A DNA stretch of 64,000 bases from Bin75 sp965200435 (GTDB lineage Bacteria; Nitrospirota; Nitrospiria; Nitrospirales; UBA8639): assembly GCA_965200435.1 (NCBI GenBank), contig OZ241337.1, positions 1,178,001 to 1,242,000 of the forward strand, given 5' to 3'. A program made the translations under genes and the position numbers. Below are positions 45,864 to 55,061 of this stretch, in pieces. Within the stretch, counting starts at the first letter, position 1; each line of letters starts with the position of its first letter. The notes beneath the pieces are model-generated. The model searched no databases. It was not told the DNA's origin and saw nothing but the letters and a program-made list of their open reading frames with translations.

Positions 45864-46991
45864 ATGGAATTGCTGGAAGCGTGGCTGATCTTGCGGTCAG
45901 TGAAAGGATTGAGTGACGGGACCCTCTGCGCACTCGTTCGGCATTTTGGTGGACCCCAGGAGGTCCTGGCGGCTTCTTCGTCCGAGTTGCGGCACGTGGC
46001 AGGACTTCACTCTTCCCTTGTGACCTCCATACGAAAAGCCCCCGATCCGAACGTTGTGGCGCAGGTTCGCAAAGAAATGCAATTGATTGAAAAGGGCGCG
46101 AGTTCGATCGTCACGATTTCGGATGCTACTTATCCTCGTCGGCTGGCGATGATCCCTGATCCACCGCCTGTTTTGTACATTCGTGGCACCCTGCCTCCAT
46201 GTGACGATCATGCCGTCGCGATTGTGGGATCGAGAAAAGCCACGCCGTCAGGGGCGCTCATGACCCAGGAACTCAGTCGATGTTTGGCCGAAATGGGGTT
46301 TACGATTGTGAGTGGACTGGCCAGGGGAATCGACGCGGCAGCTCATCGAGGCGCGCTGGCGGCCAAGGCCAGGACGATTGCAGTCGTCGGGTGCGGGGTC
46401 GATCGAACCTATCCGCCCGAACATCAACGATTGCGCGAGGAGATTGAAGGCCATGGTGCAGTGGTGTCGGAATTGCCACTCGGGTCCCCACCGTTGCCGT
46501 ACCATTTCCCGCGCCGAAATCGGATTGTCAGTGGATTGTCGTTAGGCGTAATCATCTCGGAAGCTGGTCTGAAAAGCGGCGCGTTGATCACGGCACGATT
46601 TGCGCTCGAGCAGAACCGTGAAATTTTTGCCATTCCCGGTGCCGTCAAGAATGGGAAACATCGAGGGGCGCATGGGCTCATCAAACAAGGAGCAAAGCTC
46701 GTTGAGGAGGCGCAGGACATCGTTGAAGAATTGCTCCCACAGCTTGACGAGCCTTTTCGCGATCGAGTAAAGAATGCCGGTTTTCAGGAAACGGCCCCTC
46801 CGGCCTTAACCGGCAACGAGCAGCGAGTGCTGTCTCTGTTTCATGATGATCCCGTCTCGATTGACGAGATATTGGCCGAAGCGCCCTTTGACCGTGCCAA
46901 GATGATGAGTCTCCTGTTAAACTTGGAATTGCGAGGGTGTATTCAACAGGCCCCGGGTTCCTGTTATATCAGAAGTTCGGGGCGGGGGTAG
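45864..46991 (+). CDS. dprA: DNA-processing protein DprA
   Basis: Loads RecA on incoming single-stranded DNA in natural transformation; it is also kept in many non-competent bacteria. The 375-residue protein has an N-terminal SAM/HhH-like region, the Rossmann core with VAIVGSRKATPSGA, FTIVSGLARGIDAAAHRGAL and VVGCGVDRTYPPEH, and a C-terminal winged-helix DML1 domain (LSLFHDDPVSIDEILAE). Start ATG at 45864 is 48 bases after rng. Confidence 0.94.
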   Translation: MELLEAWLILRSVKGLSDGTLCALVRHFGGPQEVLAASSSELRHVAGLHSSLVTSIRKAPDPNVVAQVRKEMQLIEKGASSIVTISDATYPRRLAMIPDPPPVLYIRGTLPPCDDHAVAIVGSRKATPSGALMTQELSRCLAEMGFTIVSGLARGIDAAAHRGALAAKARTIAVVGCGVDRTYPPEHQRLREEIEGHGAVVSELPLGSPPLPYHFPRRNRIVSGLSLGVIISEAGLKSGALITARFALEQNREIFAIPGAVKNGKHRGAHGLIKQGAKLVEEAQDIVEELLPQLDEPFRDRVKNAGFQETAPPALTGNEQRVLSLFHDDPVSIDEILAEAPFDRAKMMSLLLNLELRGCIQQAPGSCYIRSSGRG

Positions 46992-47171
46992 ACGGGCGTC
47001 TTACAGAACGGCGCGCCCCGTACATTCTTGTCGTGGCACCCCCTTCGGGAGAGCGTGATCGCTCGCTGAGCGTTGCCCCAGGAGGCATCGTCCTCGATCG
47101 TGTGCGTGAAGGGAGAACGTTGATGGCCAGCGAATGGTGCAGGATTTCCGTTTCAGAAACCTGATGGTACG

Positions 47172-49820
47172 ATGATGCCTCTCCAGACGTCCACAGCACC
47201 CAAGAAAAAGGCTCGCGCCCGCCTGACCCCAGGAAACGGCAAGGCGTTGGTCATTGCCGAGAAGCCCTCAGTGGCCCGGGACATTGCCAAGGCGCTCGGC
47301 GGGTTTCAGAATAAGAAAACCTTCTTTGAAGGACCACATCACATCGTCGCGTCGGCGGTCGGCCATATGCTGGAGTTGGTTCCACCCGAAGGAGTCGAAG
47401 TGGCGCGCGGCAAGTGGGCCCTCGCCAACCTCCCGGTGATTCCCGATCACTTCGACCTCAAACCGATCCAGCAGAGTGAGTCGCAACTCAAACTGCTCGG
47501 GAAACTCTACGTGCGGAAGGATATTGACAGAGTCATCAACGCCTGCGACGCCGGTCGCGAAGGCGAGTTGATCTTTCATTACCTCATCCGCCATTTCAAG
47601 GGCTCAAAGCCGGTGCAGCGCCTGTGGCTGCAATCCATGACCCCACAGGCGATTCGCGACGGCTTTGAAAGTCTTCACGAAGGCGAGAAATTGTTACCGC
47701 TCCAACGTGCCGCCGTGTGTCGCTCGGAGTCAGACTGGCTCATCGGCATCAATGCCACCCGCGCAATGACCGCGCTGAATTCAAGCGGTGGCGGGTTTTC
47801 GCTGACAACGGTCGGTCGGGTGCAAACTCCGACGCTCGCGCTGCTCGTCGATCGCGAAAAAGAGATCCAGACCTTCGAGCCGCGCGATTATTGGGAGGTC
47901 AAGGCTACCTTTGCGATTGCCTCCGGCCGGTATGAAGGGCACTGGGTCGATCCGCAGTTGCAAACCCTGGCCAAGCAGGGTGCCGCACAAGGCGCGGCCA
48001 AGGATCAGCACGGGACCACGAAGCCGGAGCGCATCTGGGACAGGACCCGAGCCGAAGCCATCGTGGCGCAATGCACCAATCGGGAGGGCGGGGTTTCCGA
48101 AACCACGAAGCCGTCGAACCAGCCGCCGCCGATGCTGTTTGACCTGACCTCGCTCCAGCGTGAAGCCAATCGGCGGTTTGGTTTTTCGGCAAAGTCCACG
48201 CTCGGCATCGCCCAGGTGCTGTACGAACGCCACAAGATCCTGACTTACCCGCGCACTGATTCCCGGACGCTACCGGAAGATTACCCGGAAACGGTCAGAA
48301 AAATCTTGCAGTCGCTGGTCTCGGCCAGTCCCGGTCCGGACACCGCGTCGCCTGATGAGGCGAAAGGCGACCGGCCGGTCAGCCACTGGGCCGAACTGGC
48401 ACTCCAAAAAAACTACGTCAACGGCAAGAACAAGCGCATCTTCAACAACGCCCAGGTATCCGACCACTTTGCCATCATTCCGACCGGAGAGATGCCCGGC
48501 AAACTGAAAGAACAGGAACGTCGCATCTACGAACTGGTCACTCGCTGTTTCATCGCAGCGTTCTACCCTCCGGCCCGCTTTGAAAACACGTTGCGCCACA
48601 CCGTCGTCGAAAGCCAAACTTTTGAGACCCGTGGACGGGTGCTGGTCGAGAGCGGCTGGCTGCAGGTGATGGGACGCAAGGAACGCAACGAGACATTGCC
48701 TCCGCTTTCGATGGCCGCCAAGGACGTCGCTGAAAAGGCCCAAACCGTCGAAATCGAAATGGAAGGCAAGCAAACCAAGTCTCCACCGCGATACAACGAG
48801 GCGACCCTGTTGTCCGCGATGGAAGGTGCGGGCAAATGGATGGAGGACGATGAATTGCGTGAAGCTATGCAAGGGCGTGGTCTCGGTACGCCTGCAACGC
48901 GTGCGGCGATCATTGAGGAATTAATACGCAACCGGTACATCCTGCGCGACGCCCGTGAATTAATCCCAACGTCCAAGGCTACGACGCTGCTCAGGTTGTT
49001 ACGCGCCCTCAAGATCGACGAATTGACGACGGCCGAATTGACCGGCGAATGGGAAAAGAAATTGAAACAAATCGAAAGCAACCAGTTTTCCTCCGAGGAG
49101 TTTATGCGGCACATTCGCAAGATGACCGTGGATATTGTCGAGGCCGCCAGGCAGTGTGATGTTGACCGAATCGACGACGAATACGCCGTGCTCGACATTC
49201 CTTGTCCCAAGTGCGGGGAGGGCCAGGTGCGAGAGAATTATCGCAAGTTTGTTTGCGAAACGTGTGACTTCTCGATTTGGAAATCCATCGCCGAGCGAGA
49301 GTTGTCAGCCAACGAGGCAACCAGCCTGTTGCGTGACCGGCGTCTTGGCCCGTTGAACGGGTTTCGCAGCCGTCTCGGCCGCGAATTCGCCGCGGAGTTG
49401 ACGATCAAGGACGATTTCACCGCGGCCTTTGATTTTGGTGAGACCACCACGGACGACGACCTTGATCCGCAGAATTGTGACCAAGTCGGTTCTTGTCCCA
49501 AATGTGGCGTGCCGGTGCTTGATACGCCAAGGCGCTACGTCTGTCGCAACGGGCTGAAAGATACAGAGTCCTGTGATTTCAAAATAGGTCGGCACATCCT
49601 GAATCGCCCGATCGAGGCCGGGGAGGTGCGACAATTGCTCGGCAAGGGCAAGACCGAGCTTCTGCAAGGGTTCGTGTCGAAAAAAAACAGACGCAAGTTT
49701 GCGGCCTATCTGACGATGGACCACGGTTCCGGGACTGTCGGCTTCGAGTTCGCGCCACGTAAGAGCGACGTGGACGGTAGTGCCAAGAGCAAGCGGTTTG
49801 CGGCCAAGAAACCCTCTTGA
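47172..49820 (+). CDS. topB: type IA DNA topoisomerase III (TopB type)
   Basis: Relaxes and decatenates DNA by single-strand passage. The 882-residue protein has a Toprim domain (KALVIAEKPSVARDIAKAL; DAGREGELIFHYL) and the catalytic tyrosine near residue 359 in ILTYPRTDSRTLP. The C-terminus has two zinc-finger/Toprim-Crpt repeats with CPKCGEGQVREN and CPKCGVPVLDTP. It lies just after dprA, where many bacteria have topA, but sequence and tail are of the TopB type. Two ATGs at 47172 and 47175 are possible. Confidence 0.92.
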   Translation: MMPLQTSTAPKKKARARLTPGNGKALVIAEKPSVARDIAKALGGFQNKKTFFEGPHHIVASAVGHMLELVPPEGVEVARGKWALANLPVIPDHFDLKPIQQSESQLKLLGKLYVRKDIDRVINACDAGREGELIFHYLIRHFKGSKPVQRLWLQSMTPQAIRDGFESLHEGEKLLPLQRAAVCRSESDWLIGINATRAMTALNSSGGGFSLTTVGRVQTPTLALLVDREKEIQTFEPRDYWEVKATFAIASGRYEGHWVDPQLQTLAKQGAAQGAAKDQHGTTKPERIWDRTRAEAIVAQCTNREGGVSETTKPSNQPPPMLFDLTSLQREANRRFGFSAKSTLGIAQVLYERHKILTYPRTDSRTLPEDYPETVRKILQSLVSASPGPDTASPDEAKGDRPVSHWAELALQKNYVNGKNKRIFNNAQVSDHFAIIPTGEMPGKLKEQERRIYELVTRCFIAAFYPPARFENTLRHTVVESQTFETRGRVLVESGWLQVMGRKERNETLPPLSMAAKDVAEKAQTVEIEMEGKQTKSPPRYNEATLLSAMEGAGKWMEDDELREAMQGRGLGTPATRAAIIEELIRNRYILRDARELIPTSKATTLLRLLRALKIDELTTAELTGEWEKKLKQIESNQFSSEEFMRHIRKMTVDIVEAARQCDVDRIDDEYAVLDIPCPKCGEGQVRENYRKFVCETCDFSIWKSIAERELSANEATSLLRDRRLGPLNGFRSRLGREFAAELTIKDDFTAAFDFGETTTDDDLDPQNCDQVGSCPKCGVPVLDTPRRYVCRNGLKDTESCDFKIGRHILNRPIEAGEVRQLLGKGKTELLQGFVSKKNRRKFAAYLTMDHGSGTVGFEFAPRKSDVDGSAKSKRFAAKKPS

Positions 49821-49898
49821 CGCTTGGGCGTCTGAAGCTTGACGTGGCTATGGGGGATGTCGCGCCGGTGAGGAGCAGCGGTGGCTTCGATCGAGGCG

Positions 49899-51158
49899 TT
49901 ACGAGCCGACCGCGGGTTTCATGCTTGTGGATGGTTCGAAAAATTTAAACGGTTCACCCTTCTTCAGAACGACGTCTTCGGTAATCACCACTTCCTTGAT
50001 TTCGGTTTGAGATGGGACTTCGTACATAATGTCAAGCATCACCTCTTCCATGATCGCGCGAAGACCCCGTGCCCCGGTTTTTTGAGCATGGGCTTTTCCG
50101 GCAATCGCATTGAGGGCTCCATCTGTAAACTTCAGTTTTACTTTGTCGAAGGACAACAATTTTTGATACTGCTTGGTCAAGGCGTTTTTGGGTTCGGTCA
50201 AAATCCGCACCAACGCTTTTTCATCCAACTCATCGAGCGTGGTCACCACCGGCAATCGTCCGATAAATTCGGGAATCAACCCGTATTGGAGCAAGTCCTC
50301 CGGTTGAATATGGGCCAACAGGGCAAGGGGGTGTTCCTGCAGTGAGACGGGCCTGTCCGATTTGAAGCCCATACGGTTTCGATTCAGGCGCCGTTCGATA
50401 ATGGGTTCGATCCCGACAAAAGCCCCACCACAAATGACCAGGATATTTTTGGTATCGACTTGGATGAATTCCTGGTGCGGATGTTTCCGCCCGCCTTGCG
50501 GCGGCACGTTGGTCACGGTGCCTTCTATCAATTTAAGCAAGGCTTGTTGCACGCCTTCCCCCGACACGTCCCGGGTAATGGACGGGCTGTCAGCCTTCCG
50601 CGTGATCTTGTCGATCTCGTCAATGTAAATAATGCCGCGCTCCGCGCGTTCCACGTCATAGTCCGCGGCTTGCAGCAGTTTCAAAATAATGTTTTCGACA
50701 TCTTCCCCGACGTACCCCGCCTCGGTCAACGTGGTGGCATCGGTCAAGGTAAACGGCACGTCGAGATAATCGGCGAGGGTTTGAGCCAATAAGGTTTTGC
50801 CGGTCCCCGTCGGTCCGATTATCAGAATGTTGCCTTTCTGGAGTTCGACGTCTCCGGTTTCATTGGCGGCAATGCGTTTATAGTGATTGTGAACGGCAAC
50901 CGAAAGAATTTTTTTAGCGCGGGTCTGGTCGATGATGTATTGATCCAAGTGGCGATTGATCTCGGCGGGTTTGCGAAGTTTTGAGGAGAGCTCTTCTTTG
51001 GTCTCTTGCCATTCCTCTGCCATGATTTCATTGCAGAGGCCCACGCATTCGTCACAAATGTACACGGTGGGACCCGCGATCAGTTTACGCACTTGATCGC
51101 GGTTTTTCCCGCAAAACGAACACCGAAGGTTCTCGTCTGATTTGAGCGGCTTGGACAT
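49899..51158 (-). CDS. clpX: ClpX, ATPase subunit of the Clp protease
   Basis: AAA+ unfoldase feeding substrates to ClpP. The 419-residue protein has an N-terminal zinc-binding domain with Cys13, Cys16, Cys35 and Cys38, Walker A GPTGTGKTLLAQTLA, Walker B IIYIDEIDKI, the sensor/arginine-finger region LIPEFIGRLPVV and the pore loop GYVGEDVE. It lies 23 bases after clpP on the same strand, in the common order tig-clpP-clpX. Confidence 0.97.
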   Translation of the reverse strand: MSKPLKSDENLRCSFCGKNRDQVRKLIAGPTVYICDECVGLCNEIMAEEWQETKEELSSKLRKPAEINRHLDQYIIDQTRAKKILSVAVHNHYKRIAANETGDVELQKGNILIIGPTGTGKTLLAQTLADYLDVPFTLTDATTLTEAGYVGEDVENIILKLLQAADYDVERAERGIIYIDEIDKITRKADSPSITRDVSGEGVQQALLKLIEGTVTNVPPQGGRKHPHQEFIQVDTKNILVICGGAFVGIEPIIERRLNRNRMGFKSDRPVSLQEHPLALLAHIQPEDLLQYGLIPEFIGRLPVVTTLDELDEKALVRILTEPKNALTKQYQKLLSFDKVKLKFTDGALNAIAGKAHAQKTGARGLRAIMEEVMLDIMYEVPSQTEIKEVVITEDVVLKKGEPFKFFEPSTSMKPAVGS

Positions 51159-51181
51159 GGGGTGGCGAGGACGTTCAGCGG

Positions 51182-51793
51182 CTAGGCGCCGTTCGAGCCG
51201 GCATGGTTCTTTTCCGACGCCCTGATAATGACCTCATCGATGAGACCGTAATCTTTGGCCTCCGCTCCCGACATGAAATAATCGCGCTCGGTATCCTGGC
51301 CGATTTTCTCCAGCGTCTGCCCCGTGTGTTCCGAAAGGATCTGGTTGAGTCGTTCGCGAATTTTCAGAATTTCACGCGCGTGGATATCGATCTCTGTGGC
51401 CTGTCCCTGAAATCCTCCCATCGGTTGATGAATCATCACCCGGGCGTTGGGAAGGGCGTAGCGCTTGCCTTTGGAGCCGGCGGCCAGGAGAAGGGCGCCC
51501 ATGCTGGCTGCTTGTCCCAAACAAATCGTCGCAATCGGGGGTTTGACGTATTGCATGGTGTCGTAGATCCCGAGGCCCGCGGTGACGCTCCCACCCGGAG
51601 AATTGATATAGAGATTGATGTCTTTTTCCGGATCTTCGGCCTCCAGGAACAGGAGTTGCGCAATGATGAGGTTGGAGAAGACGTCGTCGATGGGCGCGCC
51701 AAGAAAAATAATGCGATCTTTTAACAGGCGGGAGTAGATATCATAGGCTCGTTCGCCCCGGTTTGTACTCTCAATAACCATTGGAATTAACAT
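51182..51793 (-). CDS. clpP: ClpP, proteolytic subunit of the Clp protease
   Basis: Serine protease forming the barrel of ClpXP. From the ATG at 51793 it has 203 residues with the catalytic triad Ser97 (GQAASMGA), His122 (VMIHQPMGG) and Asp171 (TERDYFMS). The open frame extends 50 codons further to 51943, but that part is a translation of the miniature element at 51826 and is not real coding. AAAGGG lies upstream of 51791. It is followed by clpX. Confidence 0.97.
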   Translation of the reverse strand: MLIPMVIESTNRGERAYDIYSRLLKDRIIFLGAPIDDVFSNLIIAQLLFLEAEDPEKDINLYINSPGGSVTAGLGIYDTMQYVKPPIATICLGQAASMGALLLAAGSKGKRYALPNARVMIHQPMGGFQGQATEIDIHAREILKIRERLNQILSEHTGQTLEKIGQDTERDYFMSGAEAKDYGLIDEVIIRASEKNHAGSNGA

Positions 51794-51825
51794 ACGGTTT
51801 GACCCTTTCTCTGCGAAGGAGCGCC

Positions 51826-51975
51826 TTAGGGAACCTCTGAGTTCGTGCACGATCGGGCGCGTGGCGGCGTGGTGTCCTCGCTCACCCCTCACCTCTCGCT
51901 CTGCGAAGCTTCGGGTTTCGCTCCGGGACGCCCGGCCCTGCATCCCGCTCTCACACGAAATCAGAGGTTCCTTAG
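51826..51975 (-). mobile_element. 150-bp miniature inverted-repeat element, copy 3
   Basis: Same unit as copies 1 and 2, reading TTAGGGAACCTCTGAGTT at the left and AATCAGAGGTTCCTTAG at the right. It separates tig from clpP, where the intergenic gap is otherwise short, and ends three bases after the tig stop codon begins (51972). Confidence 0.9.
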
Positions 51976-53297
51976 CCTTGAATCACCGCGTATCGGTAGA
52001 CCAATTGAAGCGCTTTTTCGGCCCGGATGCGATCCTCGAATTCCTGACGTGAACTTTGTCCTCCCGATTCCACCATTTTCTGAATGTCTGCCAGCGGAAC
52101 TTGCAGGCCGCGGGCCAGTTTGCCGATTTCCTCCTGAATGTCCTGCTCACTCACGGACACCCCTTCTTTATCCGCAATGGCTTCCAGCACCAACCCGAGC
52201 TTGACTCGTTTCTGTGCTCCCGGAGCCACCTCTTGTTGGATGCGTTTCGCTTCCTGTTCCATCTGGATTGTATCATTGATCGAAAGCGTTCCGTCCTTTT
52301 TCCGTTGCTCTTCCATGAGACGCTGCTGCACCGTCGTGCGCACTTCCCGTTCGACCAGGGATTCAGGAAGATCAAAATGATGCAAGGCCAACAGGCGGTC
52401 GATGATTTGATCCTTATAGCCTTCTTCTTTGTCACGCTCGAGCACCGATTCCAATTCGGAGCGAATCTTGTCTTTGAGCGCCTCAAGGGTGTCATAGGCT
52501 CCGCAATCTTTGGCAAATTCATCATCCAGCGCCGGGAGAATTTTTTGCTTCACTCCGAGGACGGAAATGCGAAACGTAACGACTTTACCTGCCAGACGGG
52601 CGTCCGGATGCGTGGCGGGATATTCCTGCAGAATCTCTGCGTGGCCCCCTTCCGTTTTCCCCTCCAGCACCTCGTCGATGGTCAGACCCAATACGGGTTC
52701 CTGCGTCCCGATTTTGCGGAGAAGGCCTTCCTTTTTCGATCCCTCCACCGGCTCGCCATCCAAAAATCCTTCCATCGTCACCACCGCATACAGACCTTCC
52801 TCCAGATGGGTGCCGGGAGGGGCGGCATCGAGCCGGGACTGTTGTTCGCGAAACCGGTCCAAGGCTTTATCCACGTCCTGATCGGTAATGATCCGGGAGT
52901 CGGGCTTCAAGGAAATGGGGTTGGGCGGCCGATAGTCATGTAATTCAATGGACGGCTTGATTTCAACGGTGGCCGTGAAGGTGAGTGAGGCGTTACGGTT
53001 GGCTTTCAATCGCTCCAAAGGCGGCATTTCAACCAGAACAGGGGACATGCCCGCTTCTTGAATGGCCTTCTGATAATGCGTCGGGACCAGACGTTGGACC
53101 ACGTCCTGGGCCACGGCCTTCGCGTAGCGTTTTTCCAGCATGGCGACCGGGGCCTTGCCGGGCCGGAAGCCCGGGATGCGCACCTGGCGTTTCAGATCGG
53201 TATAAACCCGGTCAAATTCCTGGTTGACGACGTCTTCCGGCACTTCAATTTTAATCGCCCGTTTAACCGGACCTAATTCTGTGACTTCCAATTTCAT
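51972..53297 (-). CDS. tig: trigger factor (ribosome-bound chaperone)
   Basis: Peptidyl-prolyl isomerase/chaperone at the ribosomal exit tunnel, 441 residues. The ribosome-binding N-domain has PGFRPGKAPVAMLEKRYAK (the FRK-type signature), followed by the PPIase domain and the helical C-domain. The longer frame to 53363 overlaps the tRNA-Leu gene and is not used. The stop codon lies inside the boundary of the miniature element at 51975, so the last residues may have been altered by insertion. Confidence 0.95.
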   Translation of the reverse strand: MKLEVTELGPVKRAIKIEVPEDVVNQEFDRVYTDLKRQVRIPGFRPGKAPVAMLEKRYAKAVAQDVVQRLVPTHYQKAIQEAGMSPVLVEMPPLERLKANRNASLTFTATVEIKPSIELHDYRPPNPISLKPDSRIITDQDVDKALDRFREQQSRLDAAPPGTHLEEGLYAVVTMEGFLDGEPVEGSKKEGLLRKIGTQEPVLGLTIDEVLEGKTEGGHAEILQEYPATHPDARLAGKVVTFRISVLGVKQKILPALDDEFAKDCGAYDTLEALKDKIRSELESVLERDKEEGYKDQIIDRLLALHHFDLPESLVEREVRTTVQQRLMEEQRKKDGTLSINDTIQMEQEAKRIQQEVAPGAQKRVKLGLVLEAIADKEGVSVSEQDIQEEIGKLARGLQVPLADIQKMVESGGQSSRQEFEDRIRAEKALQLVYRYAVIQG

Positions 53298-53333
53298 GTT
53301 GAATCCGTTTTTCGATAAAAGACGGCTGCGGAA

Positions 53334-53416
53334 TGGTGCGAGAGGGGGGATTTGAACCCCCACGGTCTCCCACGAGATCCTAAGTCTCGCGCGTCTGCCA
53401 GTTCCGCCACTCTCGC
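53334..53416 (-). tRNA. tRNA-Leu (anticodon TAG)
   Basis: The reverse strand folds into a class II tRNA of 83 bases including the encoded CCA. Acceptor GCGAGAG pairs with CTCTCGC, the anticodon loop is CTTAGGA with TAG at its centre, there is a long variable arm, and the T-loop is TTCAAAT. It lies upstream of tig on the same strand. Confidence 0.96.
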
Positions 53417-53590
53417 TTCTCCGGATCGCTTGCTTTTCTCAGGATCACCCGAAACGATACGGCTGACGCCCACAAGGCAACGGGCTGAGCCGTTCTTGCT
53501 ATTTACCCATACGGTGCGTAGGCGTGTCAACGTCCGGCCCCGCTTCCTGAAAGCCGAAGAGACGGCCCAGGGACTCCATTCCAACGGGGT

Positions 53591-53619
53591 TGTATAAGTT
53601 CAGAAACCTTTGGCACTCC
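53591..53619 (+). mobile_element. orphan left end of the IS481-type element
   Basis: TGTATAAGTTCAGAAACC and the following bases to CACTCC are identical to the left end of the IS at 34666 over 29 bases, after which the sequences diverge. No transposase follows, so this is a remnant or a new end. Confidence 0.8.
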
Positions 53620-53628
53620 CCAGCACCC

Positions 53629-53703
53629 GTAGGTCGGGTTAGCCGCCCCGGCGCAACCCGACATCCCAACCCTTTGTCGGATTACGCTACGCTAATCCGA
53701 CCT
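53629..53703. repeat. REP-like palindromic repeat pair
   Basis: Two neighbouring inverted repeats of the GTAGGTCGGGTTAGC/AACCCGAC and GTCGGATTACGC/GCTAATCCGACC type, similar to widespread extragenic palindromes. A related unit occurs at 54821-54873. Confidence 0.7.
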
Positions 53704-53736
53704 GCAGGTTCTTGCCAGAATCCGATGGAGTAGGCT

Positions 53737-53988
53737 ATGGTGGCCGGTATGGATCTAAAAAAACTGTACCTGAATATTTACGAGCAGTTTATCCAGACGC
53801 GCGATACGCACAAAGGGTTTCATTTTCAGGAAGAGACGCTCAAAAGTGTGGCGCCCCAAACGATTTCGTTCAAGTATCGTGTAAAATGGTGGACCCTTGA
53901 CCGGCCCAGCCGGTTAAAGAAGATCGAACAGGAACGGGACCGGCAACAACAGGAAATTCTTGCCCTCAAACAGAAATCGTCAGACTAA
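53737..53988 (+). CDS. small hypothetical protein
   Basis: An 83-residue basic soluble protein (MVAGMDLKKLYLNIYEQF start), with an amphipathic C-terminal helix rich in Glu, Arg and Gln (RLKKIEQERDRQQQEIL) likely to form a coiled coil. GGAG six bases before the ATG supports the start. It is followed 26 bases later by a membrane protein gene on the same strand. I do not recognise the family. Confidence 0.6.
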   Translation: MVAGMDLKKLYLNIYEQFIQTRDTHKGFHFQEETLKSVAPQTISFKYRVKWWTLDRPSRLKKIEQERDRQQQEILALKQKSSD

Positions 53989-54014
53989 TCCTCTTCCGTT
54001 TGCTACGACGACGC

Positions 54015-54824
54015 ATGTCGGAGTTCGTCTCAGCGACTCTTCAACTCTATCGTCAAGCCTTGCTCGCGACGTGGCGCTCGTTGACCAGAAACTGGTTGCT
54101 CGTGCCGGCGGTCATGATCCTGGCCGTTCTTATGTACGTGCTCACCGGAGTGGCCATGGCCCTCGGCATGCTCGGTGGGTTGTTACTCGGCCTGGCCAAT
54201 GCCTTTGTGGTTGGAGCGTTTCTGGGGTTACTCGAACAAGCCGTGCTGGGTGCCCGGCCAATGCGTTGGCGGGACCTGTGGGACGTGGCCGGCAGCTATT
54301 TCTGGGACGTGATCACCGTCGGCTTTATCGTGTGGGTGCCTTTGCAAATTCTCGAACTCGGGATGCAAGCCAATCCCTATGGGGCGGCGATTGTCTCGGC
54401 CGTCTTTCTGTTGTTGTTTATTTTGCTCAACCCGGTTCCTGAACTGATTTACCAAGGGCGGTCGGGCGCCTCGCTCGAGATCCTCAAAGACAGTTACGAA
54501 TTTATCCTGGAAAATTGGATTGAATGGTTTGTGCCTCTTGCCGTGGTCTTCGCCCCTCTGGGATTGTCCTTTTTCTTTTCGATTTCGAGCCGGAGCGGCA
54601 GGCTGATCGGATTGGATTTTTTTCAATTGTTGGGATTGCCCTTTGCCGTGTTGAGTCAGTGGTTCCAATACCTCGGGCTTTCCTCCTCGACGGCCGGGGT
54701 CCTGGTCCTTGGTCTCACGCCCGTCGGGGCGGTCCTGATGATGCTGTTTCGCGGCCATCTCTATCAGGCGCTGACGGGGTCGTCCCGGCGACAACGATTG
54801 TTTCAACAACGCCAGTCATTGTAG
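54015..54824 (+). CDS. integral membrane protein of unknown function
   Basis: About 269 residues with roughly six membrane helices (for example VPAVMILAVLMYVLTGVAMAL and FVPLAVVFAPLGLSFFF). The ATG at 54015 fits better than the upstream TTG at 54000. No family is recognised. The TAG stop (54822-54824) falls in the GTAG that opens a REP-like repeat, so the repeat forms the end of the gene. Confidence 0.65.
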   Translation: MSEFVSATLQLYRQALLATWRSLTRNWLLVPAVMILAVLMYVLTGVAMALGMLGGLLLGLANAFVVGAFLGLLEQAVLGARPMRWRDLWDVAGSYFWDVITVGFIVWVPLQILELGMQANPYGAAIVSAVFLLLFILLNPVPELIYQGRSGASLEILKDSYEFILENWIEWFVPLAVVFAPLGLSFFFSISSRSGRLIGLDFFQLLGLPFAVLSQWFQYLGLSSSTAGVLVLGLTPVGAVLMMLFRGHLYQALTGSSRRQRLFQQRQSL

Positions 54825-54873
54825 GTCGGATTAGCGAAGAGGTCGGGTTACGCCTTCGGCTAACCCGACCTAC
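54821..54873. repeat. REP-like palindromic repeat
   Basis: GTAGGTCGGATTAGCG, GGTCGGGTTACGCC and GGCTAACCCGACCTAC form an inverted repeat like that at 53629. It may act as a transcription end for the membrane protein gene. Confidence 0.65.
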
Positions 54874-54971
54874 TGGGGATGAACGGGCGTGTGCTTCCCC
54901 ACTGCGTTGTCTTGTTGCTCTGAAGGACCCATGCTAAGATGACGAACTTCTATCGTAACCCCCTGCAATGC

Positions 54972-55061
<90 letters not shown>

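Larger units (their letters stand above)
53417..53736. other. intergenic stretch with IS end and palindromic repeats
   Basis: No gene. It contains an orphan IS481-type end (53591-53619) and a pair of palindromic repeats (53629-53703). See separate entries. Confidence 0.5.

Noticed and set aside
51794..51943. N-terminal extension of ClpP
   Set aside because: The 50 extra codons translate the miniature element; normal ClpP starts at MLIPMVIES from 51793.
53629..54873. Possible CRISPR array from repeated GTAGGTCGGGTTAG units
   Set aside because: Only two or three irregular palindromes without regular spacing or cas genes; they are REP-like repeats.
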